The translations under genes were made by a program, and so were the position numbers. Positions 1 through 9,392 of a stretch of DNA of 64,000 bases are shown one piece after another. The stretch is taken from assembly GCF_024363565.1 (NCBI RefSeq), contig NZ_JAJEKE010000005.1:62001-126000 (forward strand), read 5' to 3'. Every line of letters begins with the position of its first letter. Positions within the stretch are counted from its first letter, which is position 1. The notes below the pieces were generated by a model that was given only the letters and a program-made list of their open reading frames with translations, made no database searches and was not told the origin of the DNA. The DNA is from Lutispora saccharofermentans (GTDB lineage Bacteria; Bacillota; Clostridia; Lutisporales; Lutisporaceae).

Positions 1-2
1 TT

Positions 3-845
3 GAATTGGTAGCAGATCTTGAAGATGAAGAAGCACCATATATCGAAAAAGTTGAAGCAACCTACAGAAATGAAGTTAAAGTAACTTACAATGAAGATTT
101 GAACTACGGCGGAAAATACACAATAACTTACTATGACAACAATGGAAAAGAACAAACTATAGGCACCAACCTAACAGCTGCTCCTGTAGACAATGTTGTT
201 ACACTTGCTTTGTCCAAGAATCTTGAAGCAGGAATAGTATACACTATTAAAGTTACTACAGCAGCACAAGACCTCGCAGGAAACAAAGGCGAAACAGACA
301 TTGAATATACCTTTGATGGTACAAACGCAGTTAAAGTCGGCAACTATGTAACTGTAAATGTAGTAAACGGTACTACAATTGAAATCAACTCCTTCTCTGG
401 CTTGGATGCAGGCAAATATGCAGTTAAGATAGCAAACGGAGAAGATGTAGTGCTTGACCTGAAAGAAGTAGAAGGCGGAGAAGACACCAGAGTAAATGTA
501 GCAGAAGGAACTAAGAAAGTTGTAATAAACTCCATACCTGCAGCAAAAGCTCTATTAAGCGGTGCAACTTACACCTTGACATTCGGGAGCTATGAATGCT
601 CCTTCAGAGGTATAGTTGAAGACAACATTACAGTAGTTGTAAACGGCGACAATATAGAAGTATCATACGATGGTATGAAGCTTAACGACACAGTATATGT
701 TGGAGCAAACAATGAAAAAGTAGAAGCAGCAGATATGACAGCAGGATATGTACAATTCGCAAAACCTGCAGACACAACCGACATATATGTTGTAAGAGAC
801 CGCGTAGTATTATTCTTCTTACAGGGCTTCAACCCTGCTGAATAA
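3..845 (+). CDS. C-terminal part of a surface protein with SbsA-like Ig domains (5' end outside window)
   Basis: The reading frame is open from the first bases, so this is the 3' end of a longer gene; the leftmost possible start codon (TTG at 6) has no ribosome binding site. The visible 280 residues form beta-rich modules of the SbsA/Big_5 type. The pattern is an opening such as VEATYRNEVKVTYNEDL, followed by a 'LEAGIVYTIKVTTAAQDLAGN' type closing strand, which is seen in S-layer and cell-wall proteins. There are no membrane segments or LPXTG motif near the C-terminus. The same domain family recurs in the 1431-aa protein at 18114-22409, so both probably belong to the extracellular surface layer. 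A strong hairpin follows the stop. The exact role is not inferable. Confidence 0.75.
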   Translation, partial: ELVADLEDEEAPYIEKVEATYRNEVKVTYNEDLNYGGKYTITYYDNNGKEQTIGTNLTAAPVDNVVTLALSKNLEAGIVYTIKVTTAAQDLAGNKGETDIEYTFDGTNAVKVGNYVTVNVVNGTTIEINSFSGLDAGKYAVKIANGEDVVLDLKEVEGGEDTRVNVAEGTKKVVINSIPAAKALLSGATYTLTFGSYECSFRGIVEDNITVVVNGDNIEVSYDGMKLNDTVYVGANNEKVEAADMTAGYVQFAKPADTTDIYVVRDRVVLFFLQGFNPAE

Positions 846-858
846 TATACAGCATCTA

Positions 859-887
859 AATACCCGGTGGGTTTCCCACCGGGTATT
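859..887 (+). terminator. Terminator after the surface protein gene
   Basis: Perfect 13-bp stem (AATACCCGGTGGG at 859-871, CCCACCGGGTATT at 875-887) with a TTT loop, followed by a broken T-rich run. Almost the same stem recurs at 1226-1259, on the other side of the toxin-antitoxin cassette. Confidence 0.85.
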
Positions 888-907
888 CTTGATTTTTACT
901 TATTTTA

Positions 908-935
908 TTGATTAATAATTTGAATCTGGTATAAT
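908..935 (+). promoter_or_regulatory. Sigma-A promoter of the antisense (antitoxin) RNA
   Basis: TTGATT (908-913) and a perfect TATAAT (930-935) are separated by 16 bp. Transcription would start near 942 and run into the convergent toxin gene. The only feature downstream before a terminator is the candidate antitoxin RNA. Confidence 0.7.
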
Positions 936-941
936 AATATA

Positions 942-1034
942 CAGAGAGACCGCCACAAATGTGGTTGCCTCACAACTTGTTAGTTAAATGTCTTAACCAA
1001 CCCTGCAGGGCATTTGCAGGGTGGTTTTCTTTTT
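942..1034 (+). ncRNA. Candidate antisense antitoxin RNA of a type I toxin-antitoxin pair
   Basis: The RNA would run from the promoter at 908-935 to a hairpin with arms CCCTGCA (1001-1007) and TGCAGGG (1015-1021) followed by a T-rich stretch to 1034. It contains no ORF. It ends just short of the toxin stop codon at 1036 and is complementary to the 3' untranslated region of the toxin mRNA, the convergent layout of txpA/ratA-like type I systems. Its first 26 nt resemble the toxin mRNA leader (946-971 against 1175-1148). The assignment is an inference from layout; no covariance search was possible. Confidence 0.55.
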
Positions 1035-1035
1035 G

Positions 1036-1125
1036 CTAATTTTTCTTTTGATGAAAACTCAGCAAAGCTATAATTAATATCCCAAATGTAAATATTAAAT
1101 CTAGAGCATCAGATATTTCAATCAT
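1036..1125 (-). CDS. Hol-Tox-like small hydrophobic toxin peptide (29 aa)
   Basis: This 29-codon ORF starts with ATG at 1125 behind a very strong AAGGAGGTG. The product has an acidic N-terminus, one hydrophobic helix containing FTFGILIIALLSF, and a short charged tail HQKKN. This is the size and layout of the putative holin-like toxin (Hol-Tox) peptides of Firmicutes type I toxin-antitoxin systems, which insert into the membrane. Its promoter (1182-1210), a hairpin that masks the ribosome binding site (1133-1152) and a convergent antisense RNA (942-1034) support the assignment. It is too short for ordinary ORF calling. Toxicity is inferred from the family, not from sequence. Confidence 0.7.
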   Translation of the reverse strand: MIEISDALDLIFTFGILIIALLSFHQKKN

Positions 1126-1132
1126 AGCCTCA

Positions 1133-1152
1133 CCTCCTTAGTAAAAAGGAGG
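1133..1152 (-). promoter_or_regulatory. RBS-sequestering hairpin in the toxin leader
   Basis: The Shine-Dalgarno AAGGAGG of the toxin gene (complement of CCTCCTT, 1133-1139) is preceded by a perfect 7-nt complement (1146-1152), with a 6-nt loop. In the mRNA the ribosome binding site would be locked in a stem, as in other translationally repressed type I toxin mRNAs. Confidence 0.7.
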
Positions 1153-1181
1153 CAAACCACATCCGCAACGGTCTCAAGAAT

Positions 1182-1210
1182 ATTTTACCATATGCCTTTT
1201 TTTATCTCAA
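1182..1210 (-). promoter_or_regulatory. Toxin gene promoter
   Basis: On the minus strand TTGAGA (1210-1205) and TAAAAT (1187-1182) are separated by exactly 17 bp. The predicted transcript starts near 1175 with a 50-nt leader. Confidence 0.65.
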
Positions 1211-1225
1211 TGTGAATCTACATCT

Positions 1226-1259
1226 AAATACCCGGTGGGCAAAATCCCACCGGGTATTT
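1226..1259 (-). terminator. Bidirectional terminator of the TPR protein gene
   Basis: Perfect 14-bp stem (1226-1239 / 1246-1259) with a 6-nt loop. It touches the stop codon of the minus-strand gene that ends at 1259. It is a near copy of the terminator at 859-887, including the CATCTAAATACCCGGTGGG lead-in. Confidence 0.8.
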
Positions 1260-2782
1260 TACTTCACAACGATAACAAATCCGTCCAGCTTTATCTCTTG
1301 TCCCGGCTTAATGCTCAAGCTGAAGGTAAAATTGTTTGCATCCCTCGGTATCTTAAACTCCATGGTTACCTGCCTCCACTTATACTGGAGATCAAAATTC
1401 CTGAAGGGGTAACTTACCTTGCCTACTCTCACATTTACACTCATGTTCTCTTCAGCCGTAATCTTTCTGGCCCAGAATTTGATGCTCACCGTTTTGCCCT
1501 TCAAATCCTTATCTTCCAGCAAGGTGCTCAAATTAGCCCTGATGCCTGCACCCTTATTCAGAGTATTGATAAGGCGCAGAGAGCTTCCTGAGTCCCTGTA
1601 ATCCACCGTCATAATCTCGCTGTAGATATTGTCCTTGGTCCACATAACATTGAATCTGTCATAATAGCCCCTGGTAGTAAGCCTGAAATTCTTATCAAAA
1701 AGCTGCTCATATGCCGCATTTTCATAAATCTTGCTATACTGCTCATTGGGCTTTAATGTCTCAATTCCTTTATCCTCTTTAAATCCTTTTCCCGTAACCT
1801 GTATAAAGGTCTTCCTTTCCTTTTCCTCACTGCCCTTATAATTTATGGTCAAGGTGATCTTATAGTTATTGTTTTCGAAAACTCCCATTGAAAAGCTGTC
1901 TTTGCTTCCTCTATACAGCACGCTGCTGCCGCTTTCTACCTTCCAGGCTACTTTGGTAATCAGATGGTAGGGATCGCTCTTCTCTCTGTCGTATTTCACG
2001 CTGAGCCTCTTCCCCTCACTGCTGTCGTAGACCGCAACCGTGAAGTCGGTATCCAAGATATCCATATCCGTATCCTCTATCATCAGCGTTTCTTCATAGT
2101 TCCTCAGCTTGAGAGACACTATAACCCCCTTGGCAATTTCCTCCCTCTCCTTCAGATCGGGTTCCAAATTAGCCGCTCTATTGTGGACCCTCACCGGGTC
2201 CACCAGGGTTATGTTCTCTTCTCCCTTCACCACAGACATAAAGCTTCCCACTGCTGATCTATACTCCCCAAGGGCCTCATATATTCTGCCCAGGTTATAA
2301 AAGTATTCTACCGCCGGCAAGAGCTCCACTGCCTTTTTCTGATACTCCAGTGCAGAAATGTAATCCTTTGCATAAAAGGCACTCACTGCCGCATTGTTGT
2401 ATGCCACCGCGCTGTTAGGTTCATAGTTTATCGAAGATGAGAAGCTGTCCTGAGCTACGCTGTAATCACCCAGCAGGTATTGGCACATACCCCTCATGAA
2501 AAACGCATAGGCCTTCTGATTTTGATTTAATGAGTAGGTTTCCTGAATCCTGAGACTATATTCATCTATAGCCTCCCGGTAATTCTTCTGACTGTATAGC
2601 TTGTCTGCATTTACCAGAGCAATTATGGAGCGGCTCTCTTCCCACGGATTAATATCAGAGGCTTCATTATCCTTACGATCTGAATTCATACCGGTAAACT
2701 GAATGTAAATATTGGTGGTAGATATGAGAAAGATCAATATCAACGTAAATATTACAGCCTTCTCAAAGCTCCATTTTGACAA
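1259..2782 (-). CDS. Membrane-anchored TPR protein with C-terminal carbohydrate-binding-like domain
   Basis: Product of 507 aa. Residues about 8-28 form one N-terminal transmembrane segment (VIFTLILIFLISTTNIYIQF) with no signal-peptidase site, so the bulk is outside the cell and anchored. Residues about 55-200 contain four to five TPR helices (for example AYFMRGMCQYLLGDYSVAQDSFSSS). The last 140 residues form a beta-rich domain resembling carbohydrate-binding modules, with the pattern YDRFN...SLRLINTLNKGAGIRA...WRQVTMEFKIP. A TTG start is chosen because GGAGGTGAG lies just upstream and no ATG fits. The gene stands alone between the toxin cassette and the first efflux operon, divergent from the latter. 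A role in envelope assembly or polysaccharide binding is an inference. Confidence 0.65.
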   Translation of the reverse strand: MSKWSFEKAVIFTLILIFLISTTNIYIQFTGMNSDRKDNEASDINPWEESRSIIALVNADKLYSQKNYREAIDEYSLRIQETYSLNQNQKAYAFFMRGMCQYLLGDYSVAQDSFSSSINYEPNSAVAYNNAAVSAFYAKDYISALEYQKKAVELLPAVEYFYNLGRIYEALGEYRSAVGSFMSVVKGEENITLVDPVRVHNRAANLEPDLKEREEIAKGVIVSLKLRNYEETLMIEDTDMDILDTDFTVAVYDSSEGKRLSVKYDREKSDPYHLITKVAWKVESGSSVLYRGSKDSFSMGVFENNNYKITLTINYKGSEEKERKTFIQVTGKGFKEDKGIETLKPNEQYSKIYENAAYEQLFDKNFRLTTRGYYDRFNVMWTKDNIYSEIMTVDYRDSGSSLRLINTLNKGAGIRANLSTLLEDKDLKGKTVSIKFWARKITAEENMSVNVRVGKVSYPFRNFDLQYKWRQVTMEFKIPRDANNFTFSLSIKPGQEIKLDGFVIVVK

Positions 2783-2991
2783 AAACTCACCTCCATACTA
2801 TTCTCCCAATTATATTCTATATCACCGGAAGCAAACATTCAATCGCCGGGCAGCAGCCCTGTTTTAAGTTTATATTACAAATTTGCCGCGGATAAAATAT
2901 TCCTGAAAATATTGAAACCTTTCCCTGATCTAATCGTATATAAATATGAGACTAAAAATGCTGAATCACATAGCCAAAGGAGAATCGTGCA

Positions 2992-4269
2992 ATGAAAAAA
3001 AGAAAAAAACTCGTAATAATCATAGCTGTTATTCTGATAATAGCTGTCTTTTTTGCATCCAGAGCAGCTTTATCCGCAAAAAATGACGTTAAAATCGTAA
3101 ATACCGCTGATGCGGCTAAAAAGAGCCTGGTGCAATCCATATCCATAGCCGGAAATATAAAAGCCAATGAATCGGAAGAAATTATGCTGCCATCAACGCA
3201 AAAGGTGCAGGAAGTATTGGTAAAGGAAGGACAGGACGTAGAAAAGGGCCAGCTTCTGGTAAAGCTTGATGCCAGCGATCTGAACAGCCAGCTGAAAAAG
3301 AGCAGGATAAGCCTGGATCTGGCAAAACGAGAGCTTGAAAAGCTTAAAGACGATGATAACAGCACCGTAAAGAAAACCATGGAAAATTCGGTAAAGCAAG
3401 CTGAGCTTAACCTGCAAAGCACAAAATCAAAATATGAGGATGCCAAAAGGAAGCATGAGCAAAACATAAAGCTTTATGAGGCAGGCTTCATCTCCAAGAA
3501 TGAATTTGAAAGCTCAAAATCCGCCTTGGATGATCTTCAGACCACTATGATGAATATGGAATTGGCATTGGATAACGCCCAAAATTCCCTGAAGGATTTT
3601 GACGATAAAATATATCAGCAGGAAAAGCAAATAGAAATGTCCAATGCAGATTTGGAAAGCCTTCAAAAGAATATAACAGACAGCAATGTCAAAGCAAATA
3701 TAAGCGGTACCATAGTAAAAATAGATGCTAAGAATGATCAATATCCTTCGGCAGGAAGCAGCATTCTCATCTATGACCAATCCCAGTACAAGGTGGAGCT
3801 AAAGGTAAGCCAATATGATGCTGTAAGCCTCAAGGAAGGCCAGAGAGCAACCATAAAAATAAAAGGCCTGGACAAAATATACGAAGGCCAGGTGACTAAA
3901 ATCGGCGAGTCCGCTATCGTAGAAATGTCAGGAACCAACAAGGAAACGAAGGTTTTGGCTGAAATAACGCTGAGCAATGCGGATGAGCAGATCAAAGCCG
4001 GATATGAGGCTGATGCGGAAATAGTGCTGCAGGATAAGCAAAACAGTATTGCGGTCAACTTTGAAGCAGTGCAAACCGATGCTGAAGGCAAGAAGTATAT
4101 ATTTGTTCTCGAAAACAATATAGCCAAAAAGCGAATCATAGAAACAGGCCTTGAAACAGACTTTGAAATAGAGATAACTACCGGTCTCAAAGAAGGTGAA
4201 AAGTACATTACCAGTCCGCCTGCAGGACTCCAGGATGGAGAGACAGTTAAGACAATCGGAGGGATGTAG
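2992..4269 (+). CDS. HlyD/MacA-type membrane fusion protein (efflux adaptor 1)
   Basis: Adaptor of a MacAB-like ABC export system, 425 aa. One N-terminal membrane anchor (residues about 5-22) is followed by a barrel-sandwich half (residues about 45-85, [25 protein letters not shown]). A long coiled-coil hairpin (about 95-225), the second lipoyl half with [13 protein letters not shown], and a beta-barrel/C-terminal domain ending in [13 protein letters not shown] complete it. It starts with ATG behind AAGGAG. It is the first gene of a four-gene operon (adaptor, ATPase, permease, TolC-like) and is paralogous to 9464-11290. It likely stabilises and gates the permease outside the membrane. The substrate cannot be told from sequence. 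Confidence 0.88.
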   Translation: MKKRKKLVIIIAVILIIAVFFASRAALSAKNDVKIVNTADAAKKSLVQSISIAGNIKANESEEIMLPSTQKVQEVLVKEGQDVEKGQLLVKLDASDLNSQLKKSRISLDLAKRELEKLKDDDNSTVKKTMENSVKQAELNLQSTKSKYEDAKRKHEQNIKLYEAGFISKNEFESSKSALDDLQTTMMNMELALDNAQNSLKDFDDKIYQQEKQIEMSNADLESLQKNITDSNVKANISGTIVKIDAKNDQYPSAGSSILIYDQSQYKVELKVSQYDAVSLKEGQRATIKIKGLDKIYEGQVTKIGESAIVEMSGTNKETKVLAEITLSNADEQIKAGYEADAEIVLQDKQNSIAVNFEAVQTDAEGKKYIFVLENNIAKKRIIETGLETDFEIEITTGLKEGEKYITSPPAGLQDGETVKTIGGM

Positions 4270-4270
4270 C

Positions 4271-4978
4271 TTGATAATTCAAATAGAAAACCTTAAGAAA
4301 GTATATGATACGGGCTCTATCCAGGTAGAAGCCCTGAAATCCGTAAATCTGAATGTAAATAAAAATGAGTATGTAGCCATTATGGGTGCCTCCGGCTCAG
4401 GCAAATCCACCCTGATGAACATCATAGGATGCCTTGACAGGATGACAAGCGGCAAATACATATTGGACGAAGAAGATGTATCTACGCTGAACGATACCCA
4501 ACTGGCAGAAATAAGAAATAAGAAAATAGGCTTTGTCTTTCAGGCCTTTAACCTGCTGCCGCGCCTCACCGCCCTGGGGAATGTGGAGCTGCCCATGGTC
4601 TATGCGGGGATACCTGGCTCCCAAAGGCTGCAGAAAGCCAAGGAAGCATTGGAAAGAGTCGGCCTGGGTGAAAGGGTCCATCATAAGCCTAATGAGCTCT
4701 CCGGCGGTCAGAAGCAGAGAGTGGCAATAGCAAGGGCACTTGTAAACAGCCCGGCCATCCTTTTGGCCGATGAGCCTACAGGAAATCTGGATACCAAATC
4801 CAGCATAGAAATCATGGACATATTTGAGAGCCTCAATGCCGAAGGTGTGACCATAGTGATGGTAACTCACGAAGCCGATATAGCAGCTCACACCAAGAGA
4901 AATGTGGTCTTCAGAGATGGAGAAATAATATCGGATAAGCCGGTGGAGAACCGCATAACGAGGGAGACGAGGATATGA
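4271..4978 (+). CDS. MacB-type ABC transporter ATPase 1
   Basis: ATP-binding subunit of a lipoprotein/antimicrobial-peptide type exporter (LolD/MacB N-terminal family), 235 aa. It has Walker [11 protein letters not shown]-loop FQAFNLLP, signature LSGGQKQR, Walker B ILLADEPT and the switch His in VTHE. The TTG at 4271 is taken as start: it follows the stop of the adaptor by one base and has GGAGGG eight bases upstream. The upstream ATG at 4196 would overlap the adaptor gene by 74 bp without need. The end overlaps the permease start (ATGA at 4975-4978), indicating translational coupling. Confidence 0.9.
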   Translation: MIIQIENLKKVYDTGSIQVEALKSVNLNVNKNEYVAIMGASGSGKSTLMNIIGCLDRMTSGKYILDEEDVSTLNDTQLAEIRNKKIGFVFQAFNLLPRLTALGNVELPMVYAGIPGSQRLQKAKEALERVGLGERVHHKPNELSGGQKQRVAIARALVNSPAILLADEPTGNLDTKSSIEIMDIFESLNAEGVTIVMVTHEADIAAHTKRNVVFRDGEIISDKPVENRITRETRI

Positions 4979-6180
4979 ATATTATAGAAAGCTTCAAATC
5001 AGCTCTCTACAGCGTGAGATCCAATAAAATGCGCACCTTTCTCACCATGCTGGGAATAATCATCGGCATATCCTCGGTGATCACCATAGTATCCATAGGG
5101 CAGGGCGGCAAGAATGCTATAATAGGGCAATTTGAGGAAATAGGCAAGAGCACCATAAATGTAAGGGTCAACAGCATGGCCGAAGAAGTCAGGGACAGCG
5201 ACTATTTTACCATGGATGATATAGAAATGCTGAAATCCAAACTGCCGGAAATTACGGGCATAATCCCCTCCTACGGGTTTTATGATAAAGTAAAGGCAGG
5301 CAAGAAAAGCAAAGACATAAGCATTGAGACCACTACAGAAGATTACTTTAAAATAGCCAGAACGGAGATCCTGCACGGACGCCCTCTGACTACCGGAGAT
5401 ATACAAAGCGGCAGACAGGTCATACTCATCGATGAAAAAGCAGCTTTAGAGCTCTTTGGAAGGACTGATGCAGTAGGAGAAAAAGTATCGACGAAATTTA
5501 AAGATACAAGCTTAAGCTTAACCGTAATAGGAGTGTTGAAATCAGATGAAGGTGAAGTAGCAGGCATGTTTGGAGGCTATACGCCCTCTATAGGCGTAAT
5601 GCCCATCACTGTGCTCGATAGGATATTCGACTACAATTTGTCATATATGACTGCAAAAGTCGACAATTCTGCAGACTTAAGCGAAACAGCAAAAAAAATA
5701 GTAAAGCTTCTGGAGAATTCCCATAGAAGCAAGGATGTGTACTACGCAGAGGAAGGCTTCAAGGAGCTTGACATGATAAACAATGTATTAGGTACCTTCA
5801 CTGCCGTGATAGGGGCCATCGCAGGCATATCCCTTCTGGTCGGCGGAATAGGAGTCATGAATATAATGCTGGTCTCCGTTACCGAGAGGACCAGGGAGAT
5901 AGGCATAAGAAAAGCCTTGGGAGCAAAGAGAAAGGATATACTTCTCCAATTTCTTACAGAGTCCTTGATACTTTGCCTTATTGGCGGTACAATAGGATTG
6001 GGGCTGGGTGTAGGATTGGGAACTTTAGTAGGTCCCCTGATAAAGGTTAAGGCTGCCGTATCACCTATGATACTTGTAACAGCCGTCGCCTTCTCCTCGG
6101 CGGTAGGTATATTCTTTGGATTATACCCGGCAAACAAAGCCGCTAAGCTTGACCCCATAGAAGCATTGAGATACGAATAA
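4975..6180 (+). CDS. MacB/FtsX-type ABC permease 1
   Basis: Permease of 401 aa with the MacB/FtsX layout. One N-terminal transmembrane helix follows the conserved [21 protein letters not shown] large extracytoplasmic domain (residues about 45-270) follows, then three C-terminal helices with the family motif [30 protein letters not shown] and the final signature [10 protein letters not shown]. It couples to the ATPase at 4271 and the adaptor at 2992. Family members move substrates by mechanotransmission rather than through the membrane core. It is paralogous to 11986-13164. Confidence 0.9.
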   Translation: MNIIESFKSALYSVRSNKMRTFLTMLGIIIGISSVITIVSIGQGGKNAIIGQFEEIGKSTINVRVNSMAEEVRDSDYFTMDDIEMLKSKLPEITGIIPSYGFYDKVKAGKKSKDISIETTTEDYFKIARTEILHGRPLTTGDIQSGRQVILIDEKAALELFGRTDAVGEKVSTKFKDTSLSLTVIGVLKSDEGEVAGMFGGYTPSIGVMPITVLDRIFDYNLSYMTAKVDNSADLSETAKKIVKLLENSHRSKDVYYAEEGFKELDMINNVLGTFTAVIGAIAGISLLVGGIGVMNIMLVSVTERTREIGIRKALGAKRKDILLQFLTESLILCLIGGTIGLGLGVGLGTLVGPLIKVKAAVSPMILVTAVAFSSAVGIFFGLYPANKAAKLDPIEALRYE

Positions 6181-6192
6181 GGAGGGAAATTT

Positions 6193-7341
6193 ATGAAAAA
6201 AATTATATGCGGTATATTATGTGCAGCTCTTATATTTGCCAATACAGCCGTTTATGCAGGGATACCAAAATTCCGCTACAGCTTCGAGGAAGCGGCAAAA
6301 ATGGCAATAGAAAATGCACCAAATTATAGAGGCATGGATAGTACAATAGATAAAGCCAGTGATGCTTATGACGTACAAGAAAAAGTTACTCCAAAAGAAA
6401 TCAGATATACGGGAAATTTCAAAACCTTTGTGGATAAACAGGTTGACTCTCAGATTAAACTGGAAAATGCCTATACCAGCTATCAGTCAGCTGTCCTAAG
6501 CAAAGAAAACATCAAAAGAGATATAATATTGAATCTCAGACGTATCGTCATCGGTGTGCAAAAAGCAGAGATGGCTTATTCAGAAACAGATATAGGCAAG
6601 AGAAATAAGCAAAATGAGCTGGAGCTTCTTGAAATCAGATATGAGAACGGCCTCATAAGCAGAAATGACTATAATGACAGCAAGCGCAAGATCAAGGATG
6701 AGCTTAAAGCCTTTGATGATGATGGAGAAAAAGCAGTGGATCTGGCCTACAGGCAGCTCAATACCCTCCTGGGCAGAGAGGATGAAAAGGATATAGAAGT
6801 CAAGCTGGATGACACCGTAATACCTCTGGATAAGCTGGACCTGGCACAGATAAAAAAGGATATTATAAAAAAAGATACAGACTTAAATGCTAAGTATGAA
6901 CAAAGAAGACTTACTGATTATAAATATGGTTTGATGAAAGAGCGCTATGACAAATATGAGCTGGACAAATTTACCGATACGATGAGAAATGACATGGAAG
7001 AAATGTATGAAGAAGCAAAAAGAGACTATGAAGTTGCTGATAAAGCCTATGAAAACGCTATAGACCGCTTCGAAAAAAGCTTCAATGATATGATTGAGGA
7101 TATCGAGGATCTCTATGAGGACATAGAAGATGCCAAAGAAAAAATAGCGGAAGAAAAAGAAAATCGTTCATTATATGATCTCAAATATGACTCAGGAAGG
7201 ATGTCCAAGCTTGAATACGATGCTCTGGGAGATAAAATCACGCTTTTGGAACACGAGCTTAAAAAGCTGGAGCTGGACCTGAATATGAAATATGCAGAAC
7301 TTCTCATATACAGCGATTTGAAAAAGGTTGTAAAAGAATAG
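6193..7341 (+). CDS. Small TolC-like secreted helical protein 1
   Basis: Exported protein of 382 aa with a cleavable signal peptide (residues 1-22, ending near VYAG). The rest is nearly all alpha-helical and coiled coil, and carries the outer-membrane-efflux-protein style repeat. One element is FRYSFEEAAKMAIENAPNYR near the N-terminus; another is a mid-protein ...LELLEIRYENGLISRNDYNDSK helix that recurs near the C-terminus as YDLKYDSGRMSKLEYDAL. TolC proteins are usually 420-500 aa with membrane beta strands; those strands are not evident here. It is the last gene of the first efflux operon, 12 bp after the permease behind GGAGGG. A paralogue ends the second operon (13725-14870). It may act as a periplasm-like or wall-spanning extension of the pump. 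Confidence 0.7.
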   Translation: MKKIICGILCAALIFANTAVYAGIPKFRYSFEEAAKMAIENAPNYRGMDSTIDKASDAYDVQEKVTPKEIRYTGNFKTFVDKQVDSQIKLENAYTSYQSAVLSKENIKRDIILNLRRIVIGVQKAEMAYSETDIGKRNKQNELELLEIRYENGLISRNDYNDSKRKIKDELKAFDDDGEKAVDLAYRQLNTLLGREDEKDIEVKLDDTVIPLDKLDLAQIKKDIIKKDTDLNAKYEQRRLTDYKYGLMKERYDKYELDKFTDTMRNDMEEMYEEAKRDYEVADKAYENAIDRFEKSFNDMIEDIEDLYEDIEDAKEKIAEEKENRSLYDLKYDSGRMSKLEYDALGDKITLLEHELKKLELDLNMKYAELLIYSDLKKVVKE

Positions 7342-7350
7342 TTTATTTTT

Positions 7351-7383
7351 GAGCCATCGGAAATTAACCGTCCCCGATGGCTC
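7351..7383. terminator. Bidirectional terminator between efflux operon 1 and the histidine kinase gene
   Basis: Stem GAGCCATCGG (7351-7360) / CCGATGGCTC (7374-7383), flanked by T-rich sequence on the plus side and A-rich on the other. It separates two convergent genes. Confidence 0.8.
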
Positions 7384-7386
7384 TAT

Positions 7387-8631
7387 CTATTTTTTGCGCT
7401 TTTTACTCTGATTTTTGGGAAGCGTTACTTTAAATACACTCCCTTTTATTTTGCCGCTGGAAACGCTGATGCTCCCTCCATGCTCTCTTGCTATCCATTG
7501 AGCTATAGACAGTCCTAAGCCGGAACCTCCGCTCTCCCTTGATCTCGCTTTGTCCACCCTATAAAACCTTTCGAATATCTTAGCCTTCTCTTCTTCTTTG
7601 ATGCCTTCTCCTGTATCGCTCACCAATATTTCTGCATAGCTGCTGTGGTTATTGAGCTCCACCTCCACCAATCCGTTGGCGGCAGAATATTTGATCGCAT
7701 TATCGACAAGTATCACTATCAACTGCTTTATATGGCTTTCATCGCCTGCTAAGCTTATCTGATCATGCAGCTGCATATCGATCTCGATACCCTTCTTGGC
7801 TGCAATAGGCTCAAGTGGCGATACCGCTTCTGCTATGGCCCTGTCCAGGCTGAAAGGTATCATGATCATGTTCTCCTGCTTGGAATCGGCCCTTGCAAGG
7901 AGCAGCAGATCATCGACCAGCTTTGACATCCTCTTGTTTTCAAACAATATATTATTCAGCCATTTTCTTTGGCTTTCTACGCTTTCTTCAGTATTATCCA
8001 ATACTACCTCCAGATTTGTCCGTATCGAGGAAAGCGGCGTCCTGAGCTCATGAGAGGCGTCGGCCACAAAGCTCTTCTGCTTCTCCCAGGCTTCCTTTAT
8101 CGGTATCAATGCCTTATCCGCCAGAAACAAGCTGCCGAAAAAGGCAAGTCCCATGCTTCCCAGCCCTATTATTATAAAAATTGTTGCGAGCCGGGTCAAA
8201 AATTCTTTTTCTCTTTGAATATTGAGATATACTATGCTGAGGCTTTTCTTATCCGGAGAAAAAGACTTCAAAAATCTATAGGCCTCATTGTTTATCTTTA
8301 CATCTCCCTCATCCCTGCTCTGCTTTTCTGTTTTTTCCAGCAATATGTCCAATTCGCCGTCATCCACAGGAATGTTTTGAGACTTTACTGTAATATTTCC
8401 TGTTCGGTCCTTCCTTACGTAAAAGCTGCCTTGAATATGCTTCCTGGGAAGGCCTTCCGGAGCCCTCTCTGCTATTTTGCTCTGCATCGCGATCAGCCTC
8501 ATGGTCCTTTCCGTCTCCGCCATCATGCCTCTTGCCATGAGGATATATATGCCTGAAAACACAAATGTAAGTATTAAGCCCAACACAATTATATTTATTA
8601 GGGTCAGCTTGATCCTGAGACTCCTAAACAT
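7387..8631 (-). CDS. Sensor histidine kinase of an OmpR-type two-component system
   Basis: Product of 414 aa. Two transmembrane helices (residues about 9-32 and 148-170) bracket an extracytoplasmic sensor loop. A linker then leads to the HisKA domain with SFVADASHELRTPLSS (phosphoacceptor His194) and a HATPase domain with N-box LVDNAIKYS, DTGEGI and GGSGLGLSI. It overlaps the response regulator gene by 8 bp, so the two are translationally coupled. The pair lies between, and divergent from, the second efflux module. It probably senses envelope stress or an antimicrobial compound and controls the transporters, as BceS/CseC-like systems do. The stimulus is unknown. Confidence 0.9.
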   Translation of the reverse strand: MFRSLRIKLTLINIIVLGLILTFVFSGIYILMARGMMAETERTMRLIAMQSKIAERAPEGLPRKHIQGSFYVRKDRTGNITVKSQNIPVDDGELDILLEKTEKQSRDEGDVKINNEAYRFLKSFSPDKKSLSIVYLNIQREKEFLTRLATIFIIIGLGSMGLAFFGSLFLADKALIPIKEAWEKQKSFVADASHELRTPLSSIRTNLEVVLDNTEESVESQRKWLNNILFENKRMSKLVDDLLLLARADSKQENMIMIPFSLDRAIAEAVSPLEPIAAKKGIEIDMQLHDQISLAGDESHIKQLIVILVDNAIKYSAANGLVEVELNNHSSYAEILVSDTGEGIKEEEKAKIFERFYRVDKARSRESGGSGLGLSIAQWIAREHGGSISVSSGKIKGSVFKVTLPKNQSKKRKK

Positions 8632-9307
8632 GCTCCCCCTCCTTAATGCAATAGCCTATGCCCCTTACGGTCTCTATAGTGAAGCCGCAATGCTCAGGCG
8701 GAAGCTTCTTGCGGAGATTATGGATATATATCTCGACAATGTTTATCTCCACTTCAGAATCAAAGCCCCATACTCTATTTATTATCTGCTCTCTTGTTAT
8801 GACCTGATTTCTGTTCCTGAGCAAAAGCTCCAGCAGCTGGGTTTCCTTAAGAGTCAGCCTTATAGTCTCCTTTCCTGCCTTTACCTCCTTGTGCAAAGGC
8901 CTTAAAACTGCCTTTCCCACCCGGATGCTCTCCCCTTCAATAATATCACTCTGCCTTCTGGACAAGGCTCTTATCCTGGCCAGCAATTCCTCCGTAGAAA
9001 AGGGCTTGAGCAAATAATCATCTGCTCCTGCATCCAATCCTTCCACTCTATCCTTTATAGAATCCTTAGCCGTCAATATGAGAACAGGAGTTTTTATCCC
9101 CTTCATCCGCAAGTCTTTGATAATGCTTACCCCTTCTTTATACGGCAGCATTCTGTCAACTATGAGCAGATCATAGGAATCAGTCTCCGCCATTTCCTGG
9201 CCGCTTATACCGTCATAAGCCGCATCCACCATGTATCCCTTCTTCTTCAGCATGAAGACTAAGGCGTCAGACAACGCAATTTCATCCTCTATCAATAACA
9301 ATCTCAT
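8624..9307 (-). CDS. OmpR/PhoB-family response regulator
   Basis: Product of 227 aa. The receiver domain has the acidic pocket (IEDE near residue 6), phosphoacceptor Asp51 in LLIVDRMLP, and Lys in LTAKD. A winged-helix DNA-binding domain follows, with RLTLKETQLLELLLRNRNQV and a recognition region ending in VRGIGYCI. It starts at ATG 9307 with a purine-rich site upstream and is the first gene of the rrp-hk operon. The intergenic region to the divergent efflux operon holds a pair of 11-bp-spaced direct repeats typical of this family's binding sites. Confidence 0.92.
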   Translation of the reverse strand: MRLLLIEDEIALSDALVFMLKKKGYMVDAAYDGISGQEMAETDSYDLLIVDRMLPYKEGVSIIKDLRMKGIKTPVLILTAKDSIKDRVEGLDAGADDYLLKPFSTEELLARIRALSRRQSDIIEGESIRVGKAVLRPLHKEVKAGKETIRLTLKETQLLELLLRNRNQVITREQIINRVWGFDSEVEINIVEIYIHNLRKKLPPEHCGFTIETVRGIGYCIKEGEHV

Positions 9308-9392
9308 GAAATCACCTCTTCCTTTATTTTAAATCAAAAAGCTTAATAATACATTAAGAGTTGAATCTTTTTAAATCAAATAAAAGATATGG

